Shown here: positions 25,914 through 34,336 of the stretch, one piece after another
Numbering within the stretch: the first letter of the stretch is position 1
How the letters are laid out: every line of letters starts with the position of its first letter
NCBI RefSeq assembly: GCF_040112705.1
Contig: NZ_CP157804.1
Location: 2,164,001 to 2,228,000, forward strand
From: Flagellimonas sp. MMG031
Lineage (GTDB): Bacteria > Bacteroidota > Bacteroidia > Flavobacteriales > Flavobacteriaceae
DNA length: 64,000 nucleotides
Reading direction: 5' to 3'
The notes under the pieces: model-generated
The model's database searches: none
Told to the model about the DNA's origin: nothing
Seen by the model: only the letters and a program-made list of their open reading frames with translations
Position numbers and translations under genes: made by a program

Positions 25914-26354
25914 GTGCATAGAAAAGATTTTATTAAACAATTTGGATATCTGATTGCAGTCCTGCCAGCTTCTTCCGCTTTGCTCAGTAGTTGCGCAGGC
26001 CTGTATTATGCTTCCTTTGTTGAAGAAGGGAGAGTGCTACGAATTTCAAAGGGTGAGTTTCAACAGGTGAAAGGGGGAAAGCAGATTGAACGTGATTTCG
26101 TAGTCATCCAGAGCGATTCCATGCGATATCCGATCGGAATATTCAAAACACAAAACAGTAATTATCTGGCCAGTTTGATGCAATGTACCCATAGGGGCTG
26201 TGAACTCAACATTGGCGGCGGCATATTCAACTGTCCATGTCATGGCAGTGAGTTCGACCGTTCAGGCAGGGTTTTAGAAGGGCCGGCCGAAGAAAACCTA
26301 GAATCATTTGAAATAACCACCGATTATGAGAATATCTATGTGCATGTCCGGTAA
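25914..26354 (+). CDS. Rieske [2Fe-2S] protein, exported
   Basis: A 146-residue protein from a GTG that directly abuts the upstream TAG stop. The N-terminus HRKDFIKQ followed by a hydrophobic stretch ending LLSSC resembles a Tat lipoprotein signal. The cluster motifs are CTHRGC and CPCHGSEFD, giving two Cys and two His ligands. Likely partner of the di-haem protein encoded just before it. Its 3' end overlaps the porin gene. Confidence 0.88.
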   Translation: MHRKDFIKQFGYLIAVLPASSALLSSCAGLYYASFVEEGRVLRISKGEFQQVKGGKQIERDFVVIQSDSMRYPIGIFKTQNSNYLASLMQCTHRGCELNIGGGIFNCPCHGSEFDRSGRVLEGPAEENLESFEITTDYENIYVHVR

Positions 26355-27558
26355 AATATATGTGGCCTTTGTCTTAATGAACGTCTGCGTTTTAACCCTT
26401 AGCTCGCAAACCATCGATAGGGACAGTATTCGGGAATCCATGAATATGGATGCGGTTTATGACCGTCCGTTTTTGACTTTCGATAAATTTCCAGTCAATC
26501 TTGGTGGTTATCTTGAGGCGAACTCAATCTACAGTATTGAGGACGGATTGTCGGAGGGGCTTTCTTTTCAGGCCCGAAGATTGACCCTTTTCGTTTCGGC
26601 GTCCATTTCAAAGCGCATTAAGTTCTTGACCGAACTGGAATTTGAAAACGGGACAGAGGAAATTGCCATTGAATTCGCCTCAATGGACATTGCCTTGCAC
26701 CCCTTGTTGAACCTTAGGGGAGGCATCGTACTGAATCCAATAGGATCCTTTAATCAAAATCACGACGGACCAAAATGGGAGTTTGTCGAGCGGCCAGATG
26801 TCAGCACCAATTTGTTGCCCGCCACTTTCTCCAATGCCGGATTTGGTATATATGGAAAGGCATATAAGGGAGCTTGGACCTTGGGCTATGAAGCATACCT
26901 CACCAATGGCTTTGATACAAGCATTATAGATAATGAGGAAGAAAGGACATTTTTGGCCGCAGTCAAGGAGAATTCCTCGCGTTTCGAGGAGAATTTTAGC
27001 GGCAATGCGCTCCTCAATGGAAAGTTCGCCATCAAGCACAGAAAATTAGGAGAATTGGGCATTTCCTATATGGGCGGGGCATACAACAGGAAAGAAGTTG
27101 ATGGGCTTCAGGTTGATACAAAATCAAGAAGGGTAGATGTTCTTGCCCTGGATTTAAATACTGCCATTAAAAAAACGGGGACAAGGTTTATCGGTGAGAT
27201 GGCCTACATATGGGTCGATGTTCCGGACACTTTTACGCAGCAATTTGGTGATCGGCAAGTTGGTTTTTTTGTGGACATTGTTCAACCGATACTAAGTACC
27301 GCAGTATTGGACTGGGAAGATGCCATACTCAATCTATCGCTCAGAACGGATTATGTGGATTACAACATTGGCAGGTTTGCCCAGACCAATACGAATATTG
27401 GGGATGATTTATTCGCAATTACACCTGCAATAAGCTTTAGGCCCGCACCACAGACCGTTCTAAGGATTAACTACAGATACCAGTGGCAACATGATATTCT
27501 CAACAATCCATCCTCAAGAACCGCTACATGGTATTTTGGATTCAGCACCTATTTTTAA
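26326..27558 (+). CDS. Outer-membrane porin-like beta-barrel protein
   Basis: A 410-residue protein with a signal peptide (about residues 1-24), alternating amphipathic strands and a C-terminal aromatic residue (WYFGFSTYF), as in Bacteroidota porin/OprO-like proteins. The start overlaps the end of the Rieske gene by 29 bp. Substrate unknown; the context suggests uptake or export coupled with the periplasmic redox pair. Confidence 0.75.
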   Translation: MRISMCMSGKIYVAFVLMNVCVLTLSSQTIDRDSIRESMNMDAVYDRPFLTFDKFPVNLGGYLEANSIYSIEDGLSEGLSFQARRLTLFVSASISKRIKFLTELEFENGTEEIAIEFASMDIALHPLLNLRGGIVLNPIGSFNQNHDGPKWEFVERPDVSTNLLPATFSNAGFGIYGKAYKGAWTLGYEAYLTNGFDTSIIDNEEERTFLAAVKENSSRFEENFSGNALLNGKFAIKHRKLGELGISYMGGAYNRKEVDGLQVDTKSRRVDVLALDLNTAIKKTGTRFIGEMAYIWVDVPDTFTQQFGDRQVGFFVDIVQPILSTAVLDWEDAILNLSLRTDYVDYNIGRFAQTNTNIGDDLFAITPAISFRPAPQTVLRINYRYQWQHDILNNPSSRTATWYFGFSTYF

Positions 27559-27649
27559 TAAAATATTCTACAAAGCTGCTTTGATTTCATACCGGGTAGA
27601 ATGTACTTAAGTAAGGTGTGATTTTAAAAGAGCATCGATGGATAGTATT

Positions 27650-27669
27650 ATTTAAGTATTTGCTTAAAT
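27650..27669. promoter_or_regulatory. Probable ArsR-type operator
   Basis: ATTTAAG (27650-27656) and CTTAAAT (27663-27669) are a perfect inverted repeat with a 6-bp spacer. It overlaps the -33 TTTG of the promoter for the ArsR-family gene that follows, the expected place for an autorepressor. Confidence 0.65.
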
Positions 27670-27690
27670 AATTATATTAATATATCTTTG
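27659..27690 (+). promoter_or_regulatory. Promoter of the mer-like operon
   Basis: TTTG (27659-27662), 20 bp, then TATCTTTG (27683-27690) match the Bacteroidota -33/-7 consensus (TTTG, about 19 bp, TAnnTTTG). The ATG is 14 bp further on. Confidence 0.65.
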
Positions 27691-27704
27691 TCAAAAACAG
27701 TACT

Positions 27705-28076
27705 ATGGCACTTGAATTAAGTTGTACACGCGCCGAGGCCGACCAAAAGCAACTAATGCGTTGTCGCGAAACCTTAGGAACAAACTCAGAGGCAATTTCC
27801 GAAATCAGCAAAATACTCGCGCTGGCCGGTAACGAAACACGGTTAAAGATATTATTCCTGTTATATGAGGAAGGTGAGCTTTGTCCCTGTGATTTTGCCG
27901 ATATACTTGAAATGAGCGTGCCCGCAATTTCACAGCACATACGTAAAATGAAGGATGTGGGACTGATTGTTTCGAGACGTGAAGGGCAAACCCTGTATTA
28001 TTCATTGGTCCAGAATCATAACGAAATATTGGAAAATGTGTTTATTAAAATTCAGAAAAATAAAAAGGTAGCATAA
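27705..28076 (+). CDS. ArsR/SmtB-family metal-sensing repressor
   Basis: A 123-residue winged-helix protein. The alpha-3 metal-site motif is ELCPCDFADIL, the CxC signature of ArsR/CadC-type sensors of thiophilic metals, and extra cysteines occur near the N-terminus (SCTRAEADQ, MRCRE). The recognition helix is SVPAISQHIRKM. It heads the mer-like operon behind an operator-overlapped promoter, so it likely derepresses the operon on Hg, As or Cd exposure. Confidence 0.92.
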   Translation: MALELSCTRAEADQKQLMRCRETLGTNSEAISEISKILALAGNETRLKILFLLYEEGELCPCDFADILEMSVPAISQHIRKMKDVGLIVSRREGQTLYYSLVQNHNEILENVFIKIQKNKKVA

Positions 28077-28077
28077 A

Positions 28078-28701
28078 ATGGAAACAGGAAAAACCTCGAA
28101 CAAGGTAGCCTACGCAGGAATATTGACGGCCATGGCGGCATCAATATGTTGTATAACCCCGGTTTTGGCTTTGATTGCAGGAACCAGTGGAATCGCATCC
28201 ACGTTTTCTTGGGTGGAACCATTTCGGCCTTATCTTATCAGCAGCACTATACTCGTATTGGTCTTTGCCTGGTACCAGAAACTACGACCAAAAACACAGG
28301 AGGAAATTGACTGTACCTGTGAGGATGATACAAAACCCTCCTTTTGGCAATCCAAAAGCTTTCTTTTAATAGTTACGGTTTTCGCGGGATTGATGCTGGC
28401 GTTTCCATATTACTCCAATATGTTTTATGCACAGCCGAGTAAGGACATTGTCTATGTCTCGCAATCCAATATTGTAAAGCACACGTTTAATGTTGAGGGA
28501 ATGACCTGCGCAGGGTGTGAAGCCCACGTAGAGAGCGAGGTCAACAAATTGGATGGCATATTATCCGTCAAGGCCAGTTACGAAGGTGCGAATACCCTAG
28601 TGGAATATGATAAGACCAAAACCGATTTGGCCGCAATCCAAAAAGCGATAAACAGCACAGGTTATAAAGTAATCGATGGTGAAAACAAAGAAAACGAGTA
28701 G
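28078..28701 (+). CDS. merTP: Mercuric transporter MerT fused to a MerP-like HMA domain
   Basis: A 207-residue protein. Residues 1 to about 120 hold three transmembrane helices with the MerT Cys pair (SICCITPVLAL, first helix) and a second acidic Cys pair (IDCTCEDD). Residues about 137-200 are an HMA domain with GMTCAGC (Cys144, Cys147). It would take Hg(II) or another soft metal from periplasm to cytosol. This MerTP fusion is known in Bacteroidota. Confidence 0.9.
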   Translation: METGKTSNKVAYAGILTAMAASICCITPVLALIAGTSGIASTFSWVEPFRPYLISSTILVLVFAWYQKLRPKTQEEIDCTCEDDTKPSFWQSKSFLLIVTVFAGLMLAFPYYSNMFYAQPSKDIVYVSQSNIVKHTFNVEGMTCAGCEAHVESEVNKLDGILSVKASYEGANTLVEYDKTKTDLAAIQKAINSTGYKVIDGENKENE

Positions 28702-30048
28702 ATGAAAAAGTACGATGTTTTTGTTATCGGTTCCGGGATGGCAGGGATGACCATTGCCAATAAATGTGCTTCCAAAGGCCTTAAGGTAGGCATTACTGAC
28801 GAACTGCCCTACGGTGGAACCTGCGCGCTAAGAGGTTGCGACCCCAAAAAGGTAATCATCGGTGCGACAGAAGTAAGGGATTTTGCAATACGCTTAAAGG
28901 ATAAGGGTATCGATACGGTTCCCAATGTCAATTGGCGGGATATTATGGCCTTCAAACAATCCTTTGTGGATGCAATGCCGCCCAAAATAGAAAAAGGATA
29001 CAGGCATAATGATATAGACACCTATCATTCTTCGGCAAAATTTCTGTCCAAAAATACCCTACAGTTGGGAACAGATACTATCGAAGCCGACAAGATTGTG
29101 ATTGCAACGGGCGCAAAACCAAGGGTACTGGATTTTGAAGGTGGGTACTTGGCACTTTCGAGTACCGATTTCCTCAATTTAAAGGAGCTACCCAAATCCC
29201 TGCTCTTTATTGGCGGAGGTTACATCGCCTTTGAATTTGCACATATCGCCGCCCGTTGTGGTGCCGATGTAACTATTGTACATAGGGGCAAACGACCTTT
29301 GGAAAACTTTGAACAGGATATTGTAGTACACTTGATAAATGCCACGAAGGAATTGGGAATAAAACTGGTTCTAGCGACCGAGGTTTCTAAAATCGAAAAG
29401 AGAGATAACCACTATACAGTTAAAGGAACTACCGACGGTAAAGAAATGACATTTAGAACGGAAACCGTTTTCAATTCGGCCGGTCGCCCGCCTGCAATTT
29501 TTGATTTGGAGCTGGACAAGTCCGGAATATCCTTTTCAAAAGAAGGGGTTGCCGTCAACGAATATCTTCAAAGCGCATCGAACCCAAATGTTTATGCGGC
29601 CGGAGATGCGGCAGATTCAAAAGGACTGCCCCTGACACCTGTTGCCGTTATGGAAGGACATATTGTAGCTTCGAATATCATCAAGGGGAACACGAAAAAA
29701 GTGAGCTATCCACCTATGCCCTCCGTAGTTTTCACTTTGCCAACATTAGCAGCCGTAGGTCTGACCGAGGCAGAGGCCAAATCACAAAAAATCGAATATC
29801 AGGTCAATTATAACGAGGTGGGCAATTGGTTCAACGCAGAGCGGTTGAATGTTAAGGAATATGCCTTTAAGACTATTGTCGATAAAGAAGATCATACGAT
29901 ACTGGGAGCACATTTAATTGGTCCCAACGCCGAGGAAACCATCAATTTGTTCGCAATAGCGATAAAGACCAAGATGAGGATCAACGATTTAAGGACTATG
30001 ATTTTTTCTTATCCAACATTATCCTCGGATATTCCCTATATGCTTTAA
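28702..30048 (+). CDS. MerA-like FAD/NAD(P)-disulphide oxidoreductase without the C-terminal Cys pair
   Basis: A 448-residue flavoprotein: FAD motif GSGMAGM, redox disulphide GTCALRGC (Cys41, Cys46), NAD-binding GGGYIAFEFA, and a dimerisation domain. Position in the operon after merTP suggests mercuric reductase. It lacks both the N-terminal HMA domain and the C-terminal vicinal cysteines that pass Hg(II) to the active site in canonical MerA; it ends LSSDIPYML. It may be a general thiol-disulphide or glutathione-reductase-like enzyme, or use another Hg delivery route. Confidence 0.85.
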   Translation: MKKYDVFVIGSGMAGMTIANKCASKGLKVGITDELPYGGTCALRGCDPKKVIIGATEVRDFAIRLKDKGIDTVPNVNWRDIMAFKQSFVDAMPPKIEKGYRHNDIDTYHSSAKFLSKNTLQLGTDTIEADKIVIATGAKPRVLDFEGGYLALSSTDFLNLKELPKSLLFIGGGYIAFEFAHIAARCGADVTIVHRGKRPLENFEQDIVVHLINATKELGIKLVLATEVSKIEKRDNHYTVKGTTDGKEMTFRTETVFNSAGRPPAIFDLELDKSGISFSKEGVAVNEYLQSASNPNVYAAGDAADSKGLPLTPVAVMEGHIVASNIIKGNTKKVSYPPMPSVVFTLPTLAAVGLTEAEAKSQKIEYQVNYNEVGNWFNAERLNVKEYAFKTIVDKEDHTILGAHLIGPNAEETINLFAIAIKTKMRINDLRTMIFSYPTLSSDIPYML

Positions 30049-30064
30049 CAAAATATCAAAATTT

Positions 30065-30688
30065 ATGAAAAGTGATGAATACACTAAAAAGCACTGGGAA
30101 GAGGTTTATACCGGAAAAAGTGATGAAGAAGTAAGTTGGTTTGAAGGGAAACCCTCGACTTCATTGGATATTATAGCTTCCCTTGACTTACCCAAAGATA
30201 GTTCAATTATTGATATTGGCGGGGGGAACTCAAACCTTATCAGTCATTTGTTGAAAAATGGCTATAACAACCTGTCCATTCTTGATATTTCAGAAAATGC
30301 ACTTCAGCGTACCAAATCAAAATTAGGCAAGTCAGCCACAAAGGTGCAGTGGATAAATTCGGACATATTGAATTTTGAACCGACCCAAGACTTTGAGTTA
30401 TGGCACGACCGGGCTACTTTTCATTTCTTCACACGGGAAGAAGATATCTTAAAGTATATTGACATACTAGGTCGTTCCCTTAAGACGGGAGCGTATTTTA
30501 TACTGGCAACTTTTTCGACCACCGGCCCAAAAAGATGTAGTGGATTGGAGATTGCCCAATATTCTCCTGAAAAACTAAAGGAATTGTTTAAAGTAGATTT
30601 CACCCTATTGGAATCCTTTGAAAAAATTCATAAAACCCCTTTTAAAACAGAGCAAAATTTTATTTATAACCTGTTTCAGAAAAAATAA
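30065..30688 (+). CDS. Class I SAM-dependent methyltransferase
   Basis: A 207-residue Rossmann-fold methyltransferase. The SAM site appears as IIDIGGGNSNLISHLL, followed by LSILDISENAL and the FELWHDRATFHF motif. Similar proteins accompany tellurite/thiopurine-type and mer-type resistance genes. Lies between the MerA-like gene and the Cys-rich protein gene; the acceptor is unknown. Confidence 0.85.
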   Translation: MKSDEYTKKHWEEVYTGKSDEEVSWFEGKPSTSLDIIASLDLPKDSSIIDIGGGNSNLISHLLKNGYNNLSILDISENALQRTKSKLGKSATKVQWINSDILNFEPTQDFELWHDRATFHFFTREEDILKYIDILGRSLKTGAYFILATFSTTGPKRCSGLEIAQYSPEKLKELFKVDFTLLESFEKIHKTPFKTEQNFIYNLFQKK

Positions 30689-30689
30689 T

Positions 30690-30905
30690 ATGGACTACGA
30701 GAGAATCCTTTTAAATTCAACCATTACCTGTCCCGAATGTGGACATACGAAAGAGGAGGAAATGCCAACAACGGCCTGTCAGTTTTTCTATGAATGCGAA
30801 AACTGCAATCAAATATTAAGACCAAAGGAAGGCGATTGCTGTGTCTTTTGCTCTTATGGGACGGTAGTCTGCCCACCAATACAAGAAGGCTCTGGTTGTT
30901 GTTGA
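30690..30905 (+). CDS. Cys-rich GDCCVFCSYG-type small protein
   Basis: A 71-residue soluble protein from ATG 30690 with eleven cysteines: CPECG, an ECENC zinc-ribbon half, the strongly conserved GDCCVFCSYG block and a terminal GCC. This family is common in resistance clusters of Bacteroidota and other bacteria. It probably binds zinc or a soft metal; a metal-buffer role is inference. Confidence 0.8.
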   Translation: MDYERILLNSTITCPECGHTKEEEMPTTACQFFYECENCNQILRPKEGDCCVFCSYGTVVCPPIQEGSGCC

Positions 30906-30925
30906 ATAATTTCGGGATAAATTTG
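30896..30925 (+). promoter_or_regulatory. Putative internal promoter before the CsoR-like gene
   Basis: TTG (30896-30898), 19 bp, then TAAATTTG (30918-30925), an exact TAnnTTTG box. It gives a leader of about 45 bp before ATG 30972. Confidence 0.45.
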
Positions 30926-30971
30926 TAGAGCACCCCCAGTACAATTATATATTGCCAAAATTTTAAAATCG

Positions 30972-31334
30972 ATGATACCACGAGATTTAAGCAAGGACAT
31001 AAAAAAGAGGTTGCAAAGTATCAATGGGCAAATTGGTGGCCTCATTAAAATGCTCGATGAAGATACAGACCCAGAGAAGATTTTAATACAGTTCAAGGCA
31101 GCACAGAAAGGATTGGATAAAGCTCATTTTCTGTTACTGGACGAAGTTTATCGAAAAGCTTTGGCCATAAAAATATCTGAAACTGTCGAAGCCTGCCCTG
31201 GAAACTGTGGCAATGAAGGCCGTATCGAATTTATAAGAAAACAGTTTCCAGATTTGGAATTGGACAGCCTAACGGAAAAGATGAGGGAGATAGATGCACT
31301 AAAGGCCAAGCTCGAAAACCACAAAAATGCTTGA
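30972..31334 (+). CDS. CsoR/FrmR-family regulator with atypical ligand set
   Basis: A 120-residue all-helical protein with the DUF156 signature (KRLQSINGQIGGLIKMLDED, LIQFKAAQKGLDKAH, LLLDEVYRKAL). The Cys that starts helix 2 and the later His/Cys pair in classical CsoR are replaced (DTDPEK; EVYRKA). A C-terminal extension carries CPGNC and a second helix. It may sense through the new cysteines, or not bind metal as CsoR does. Confidence 0.8.
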   Translation: MIPRDLSKDIKKRLQSINGQIGGLIKMLDEDTDPEKILIQFKAAQKGLDKAHFLLLDEVYRKALAIKISETVEACPGNCGNEGRIEFIRKQFPDLELDSLTEKMREIDALKAKLENHKNA

Positions 31335-31357
31335 CCCCCGCAATCACAACCGATTTG

Positions 31358-31386
31358 ATGGCCTGCACGACGCGGGCCATTTTTTT
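31358..31386 (+). terminator. Terminator-like hairpin after the CsoR-like gene
   Basis: ATGGCCTGC and GCGGGCCAT form a 9-bp stem (one G-U) with a 5-base loop, followed by seven T. It would end the first half of the mer-like operon. A 43-codon open frame overlaps it, which leaves some doubt. Confidence 0.5.
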
Positions 31387-31488
31387 GAAATTTTATTTGG
31401 AGACCACCCTACCCACCAATCTACCTTTGATTCGTTGTTTGAATTCAATGACGCGTAAAGAAATTTTAAATAGTTAAAAAACAGAAAT

Positions 31489-31758
31489 ATGAAACGTCAA
31501 GTAGAAGTTTTTACGGCCAATTGTCCGGTCTGTGACCCAGTGGTCAAAATGATAAAGGAAATGGCCTGCGATAAATGTGAGGTAACCACATATGATTTGG
31601 TCAAGCAATGTGAAGACAAGACCTGTCTTGATAAGATGGATGAATATGGCATAAAGAAAGTTCCCGCTGTGGTAGTGAACGGTGAGCTCTTGGAATGCTG
31701 TAAGGATTCGGCTATCACCGAAGTGAAATTGGTAGAAGCGGGAATCGGACAATCCTAA
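31489..31758 (+). CDS. Thioredoxin/glutaredoxin-fold small protein
   Basis: An 89-residue soluble protein with active site CPVC (Cys12, Cys15), the cis-Pro segment KKVPAVVVNG, and two more Cys groups (CDKC, ECC). The fold matches small thioredoxin-like proteins. A role in thiol or metal transfer within the mer-like operon is likely but inferred. Confidence 0.83.
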   Translation: MKRQVEVFTANCPVCDPVVKMIKEMACDKCEVTTYDLVKQCEDKTCLDKMDEYGIKKVPAVVVNGELLECCKDSAITEVKLVEAGIGQS

Positions 31759-31763
31759 TTATA

Positions 31764-32645
31764 ATGTGTTTGAGTATGATTAACAAAGTATTCCCTAAAA
31801 TATCATTGAACATTCCCTATCTCAAATTGATATTGTTATTGGCCATATCAGGATCGGCGATGGCCCAAGGCCACGGCCCACTCTATGGGCTTCAGACACC
31901 GACCCTTGCCAAAGGTGGGGTCGATTTGAACGTGGCGGGAATGAGCCTAAGTACGGAGACCGAAACGTCCTATATGCTCCGCTATCTGTTTTCCTATGGC
32001 ATTACGGAAGACCTGCAGATAAACCTGACCACCCCCACGATGATAGAAAGGTTGGGTGATGCACCGAGGACACGGGGCAACAGCAATATGCCCGCCAACG
32101 GGGATATTGAGGCTTCCCTTTGGTACCGGTTTTTCTCGAACGCCTTTGGGGTTGGAAAACGCTTTGAGTCCACCGCCATCGTGGGCGTTTCTGCGCCGAC
32201 GGATGATGTCAGGGGACAGGCCAATGTGGGCAACTCGGTACACGCGGCCATTTCAACGGGCTATGCCTCGCGCACTTGGTATGGATGGATCGGTGGCGGA
32301 TACCAATATTATTTTGAGAAAGGTGGCGAACAATTGGGCGACCTGCCCTACGCCAGTGCGGTAGTGGGGTATCGCCCCAATATATTTATGGGCGATTACC
32401 CAAAGCCCGATTGGCGCATTTTCATAGAATCATTGGCCGAATTCCCTGGCGACAATAAATTTGAGGGGCAAATGGACTTTACAGATTCGCGCAGTACAAA
32501 AATACTGGTCGGGCCCTCTTTTCTTGGACTATATGGCGCTTGGGGAATATCGTTCGGTGCGATGTTTCCGGTCGTACAGGACTTGACACTTGGGGCAGTG
32601 AAAGAAAGGTATCGATTGGCCATAAACTTAAGCTATTGGTTATAA
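31764..32645 (+). CDS. Outer-membrane transporter-like protein
   Basis: A 293-residue protein with a signal peptide (cleavage after AMAQ near residue 36) and a beta-barrel pattern ending in INLSYWL. It resembles outer-membrane proteins found in metal and mer-type gene clusters of Bacteroidota. Possibly the outer-membrane route for the metal handled by the neighbouring MerP/MerT-like proteins. Confidence 0.7.
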   Translation: MCLSMINKVFPKISLNIPYLKLILLLAISGSAMAQGHGPLYGLQTPTLAKGGVDLNVAGMSLSTETETSYMLRYLFSYGITEDLQINLTTPTMIERLGDAPRTRGNSNMPANGDIEASLWYRFFSNAFGVGKRFESTAIVGVSAPTDDVRGQANVGNSVHAAISTGYASRTWYGWIGGGYQYYFEKGGEQLGDLPYASAVVGYRPNIFMGDYPKPDWRIFIESLAEFPGDNKFEGQMDFTDSRSTKILVGPSFLGLYGAWGISFGAMFPVVQDLTLGAVKERYRLAINLSYWL

Positions 32646-32661
32646 AGCAAGAATTTTAAAA

Positions 32662-33156
32662 ATGTATAAAATGAGAAATATATTTAGAATTATGATGATA
32701 GGTCTATTCGGAATTGGCACAGCATCGGGGCAAATTACCAAAGTTGACCAAGAAGTTTATGGAATGGATTGCGCCCCTTGCGCCTATGGCCTAGAGCGGG
32801 GACTGAAAAAGATGGATGGGCTTCAGGAAGTGCGTGTCAGCCTCAATGACGGAAAGGCATATATGGGATTGGCTGCCGAGAACGGACTTAAATTACGTAG
32901 CATTCAGGAAGAGGTAAAAAAGAACGGTTTTTCGGCAAAAAAAGCTGAAGTGACCCTAATTGGAAACGCAACGAAAGAAGATGGCCAATGGTACATTGAG
33001 ACCGCTAATGAACGATTTTCGGTATCGCAGGATACGCCTACGGCGTTGTTACAAAAATTAACCGTTGGAACAGCAAGCATAAGCGGAACGGTGCAGGATG
33101 AGGAAGATGATAACCTCTCTGGCCAATGGTCCATCGTACTAACCAAAATCGAATAG
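32662..33156 (+). CDS. Periplasmic MerP-like HMA protein
   Basis: A 164-residue protein with a signal peptide (ending TASGQ) and an HMA domain with GMDCAPC near residues 34-40. The C-terminal half (residues about 95-164) is an extra beta-rich domain not found in classical MerP. It would bind soft metal in the periplasm and pass it to the MerT-like protein encoded 5 bp downstream. Confidence 0.8.
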   Translation: MYKMRNIFRIMMIGLFGIGTASGQITKVDQEVYGMDCAPCAYGLERGLKKMDGLQEVRVSLNDGKAYMGLAAENGLKLRSIQEEVKKNGFSAKKAEVTLIGNATKEDGQWYIETANERFSVSQDTPTALLQKLTVGTASISGTVQDEEDDNLSGQWSIVLTKIE

Positions 33157-33161
33157 ATTTT

Positions 33162-33503
33162 ATGAAGACTATTTCCAAAATGGTATTGGGAAGCAGCTTG
33201 GTTGCCGCCCTTCTTCCCTTGATGTGCTGTTTTTTGCCTGCTCTGCTATCGGTCGGCGCGGGATTGGGTTTCTTGGGCGGAAGTTTTGAATGGGTACATC
33301 CTGCCCAACCCTTTCTGACCACATTTTCGGTCGGAGCCCTTGGGTTTGCCCATTTTAAGAATTTTAAAAGTTCAAAAAAATGTAGTGGAGGGGAATCCTG
33401 CCAAAACGACAAAAGTAAACGTACCATCAATACTTGGTTTATGTGGACATTTACCTTGCTGATTCTTGCTCTTATGATTTTAAACTACTGGTATGAACTT
33501 TAG
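33162..33503 (+). CDS. MerT/MerC-like small membrane transporter
   Basis: A 113-residue protein from ATG 33162 with three hydrophobic helices. The first contains a vicinal Cys pair (LLPLMCCFLPALLS), as in MerT, and a loop has KCSGGESC. This is a second soft-metal importer besides MerTP. Overlaps the NHL lipoprotein gene by 11 bp. Confidence 0.75.
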   Translation: MKTISKMVLGSSLVAALLPLMCCFLPALLSVGAGLGFLGGSFEWVHPAQPFLTTFSVGALGFAHFKNFKSSKKCSGGESCQNDKSKRTINTWFMWTFTLLILALMILNYWYEL

Positions 33504-34311
33504 AAAGTTATTCATTTTTTCGGTTTTTGCTTTGGTTCTTCTCACATCCGGTTGTGAAAGAACGAAAGAACAATGGCAGTTCGAACGGAAAATTATACTT
33601 CCCAAAGAAGCCCGCCCCTTGGCTTTGGCCAAGGACGAGGAGGCCATTTGGTTTTCAGATCCGGATTATTTCCGCTTGTATAAAATCGACCTGAATGGAA
33701 AGGTGTTGGATTCCATCACGAGGATACAACGGCCGATGAACATCCATATGGATAAGGAAACACTTTACATACCCGAATTCTTGACCGACACCATCTGGCA
33801 ATATAAAAAAGGTAAAACCAGTCCGTTGAAAATCAACAAACGGCCACAGGCCCCGGCGGGTGTTTCTGTATATGGGGATACCATTCTGGTAGCCGATTTC
33901 TATAACCATCGTATCATCGTTCAGACACCAAATTATAGCTATACTATTGGAAAGCAAGGCCATAATGAGGGCCAATTGTATTATCCAATAGATGTAAAAC
34001 TAAAGGATGGTAAGGTATTCGTGGCCGATGCGTACAACCATCGGGTTCAGGTCTTTGATTTTGAAGGCAATCATATTGTTACGATCGGCCAAAATGAAAA
34101 AATAAACGTGGCCTCTGGCATTACTTTGAGCACTAATGAATTAGCTATCACCGACCAAGAAAATAACCGGATATTAATTTTTGATTATCAAGGAAAGTTG
34201 CTGCAAATATTAAAGGAAGGCATTTTCTATCCAACAGATATTCACTTTGACAAGGGAAGGCTTTTCATCGCCAATTTCAAGGACAATTCTATATCCCTTT
34301 ATGGCAGGTAA
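33493..34311 (+). CDS. NHL-repeat lipoprotein
   Basis: A 272-residue exported protein with lipobox LTSGC and at least three NHL/beta-propeller repeats (VADFYNHRIIV, VADAYNHRVQVFD, ITDQENNRILIFD). NHL propellers bind ligands or proteins. It ends the mer-like operon. Function in metal handling is unknown. Confidence 0.8.
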   Translation: MNFRKLFIFSVFALVLLTSGCERTKEQWQFERKIILPKEARPLALAKDEEAIWFSDPDYFRLYKIDLNGKVLDSITRIQRPMNIHMDKETLYIPEFLTDTIWQYKKGKTSPLKINKRPQAPAGVSVYGDTILVADFYNHRIIVQTPNYSYTIGKQGHNEGQLYYPIDVKLKDGKVFVADAYNHRVQVFDFEGNHIVTIGQNEKINVASGITLSTNELAITDQENNRILIFDYQGKLLQILKEGIFYPTDIHFDKGRLFIANFKDNSISLYGR

Positions 34312-34336
34312 TATCAATTGGATATTTTTATAAAAG

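Noticed and set aside
27566..27601. Hairpin ATTCTAC...GTAGAAT with inner CAAAG/CTTTG after the porin gene
   Set aside because: No T-run follows, and the stem is interrupted by a long unpaired stretch; too weak to call a terminator.
31489..31758. MerP identity for the small Cys-rich protein
   Set aside because: CPVC near the N-terminus plus a cis-Pro segment indicate a thioredoxin fold; it lacks the HMA GMxCxxC motif and a signal peptide.
34310..34330. AATATC/GATATT hairpin followed by T between convergent genes
   Set aside because: Only 6 AT-rich base pairs; it may contribute to termination but I cannot support it alone.
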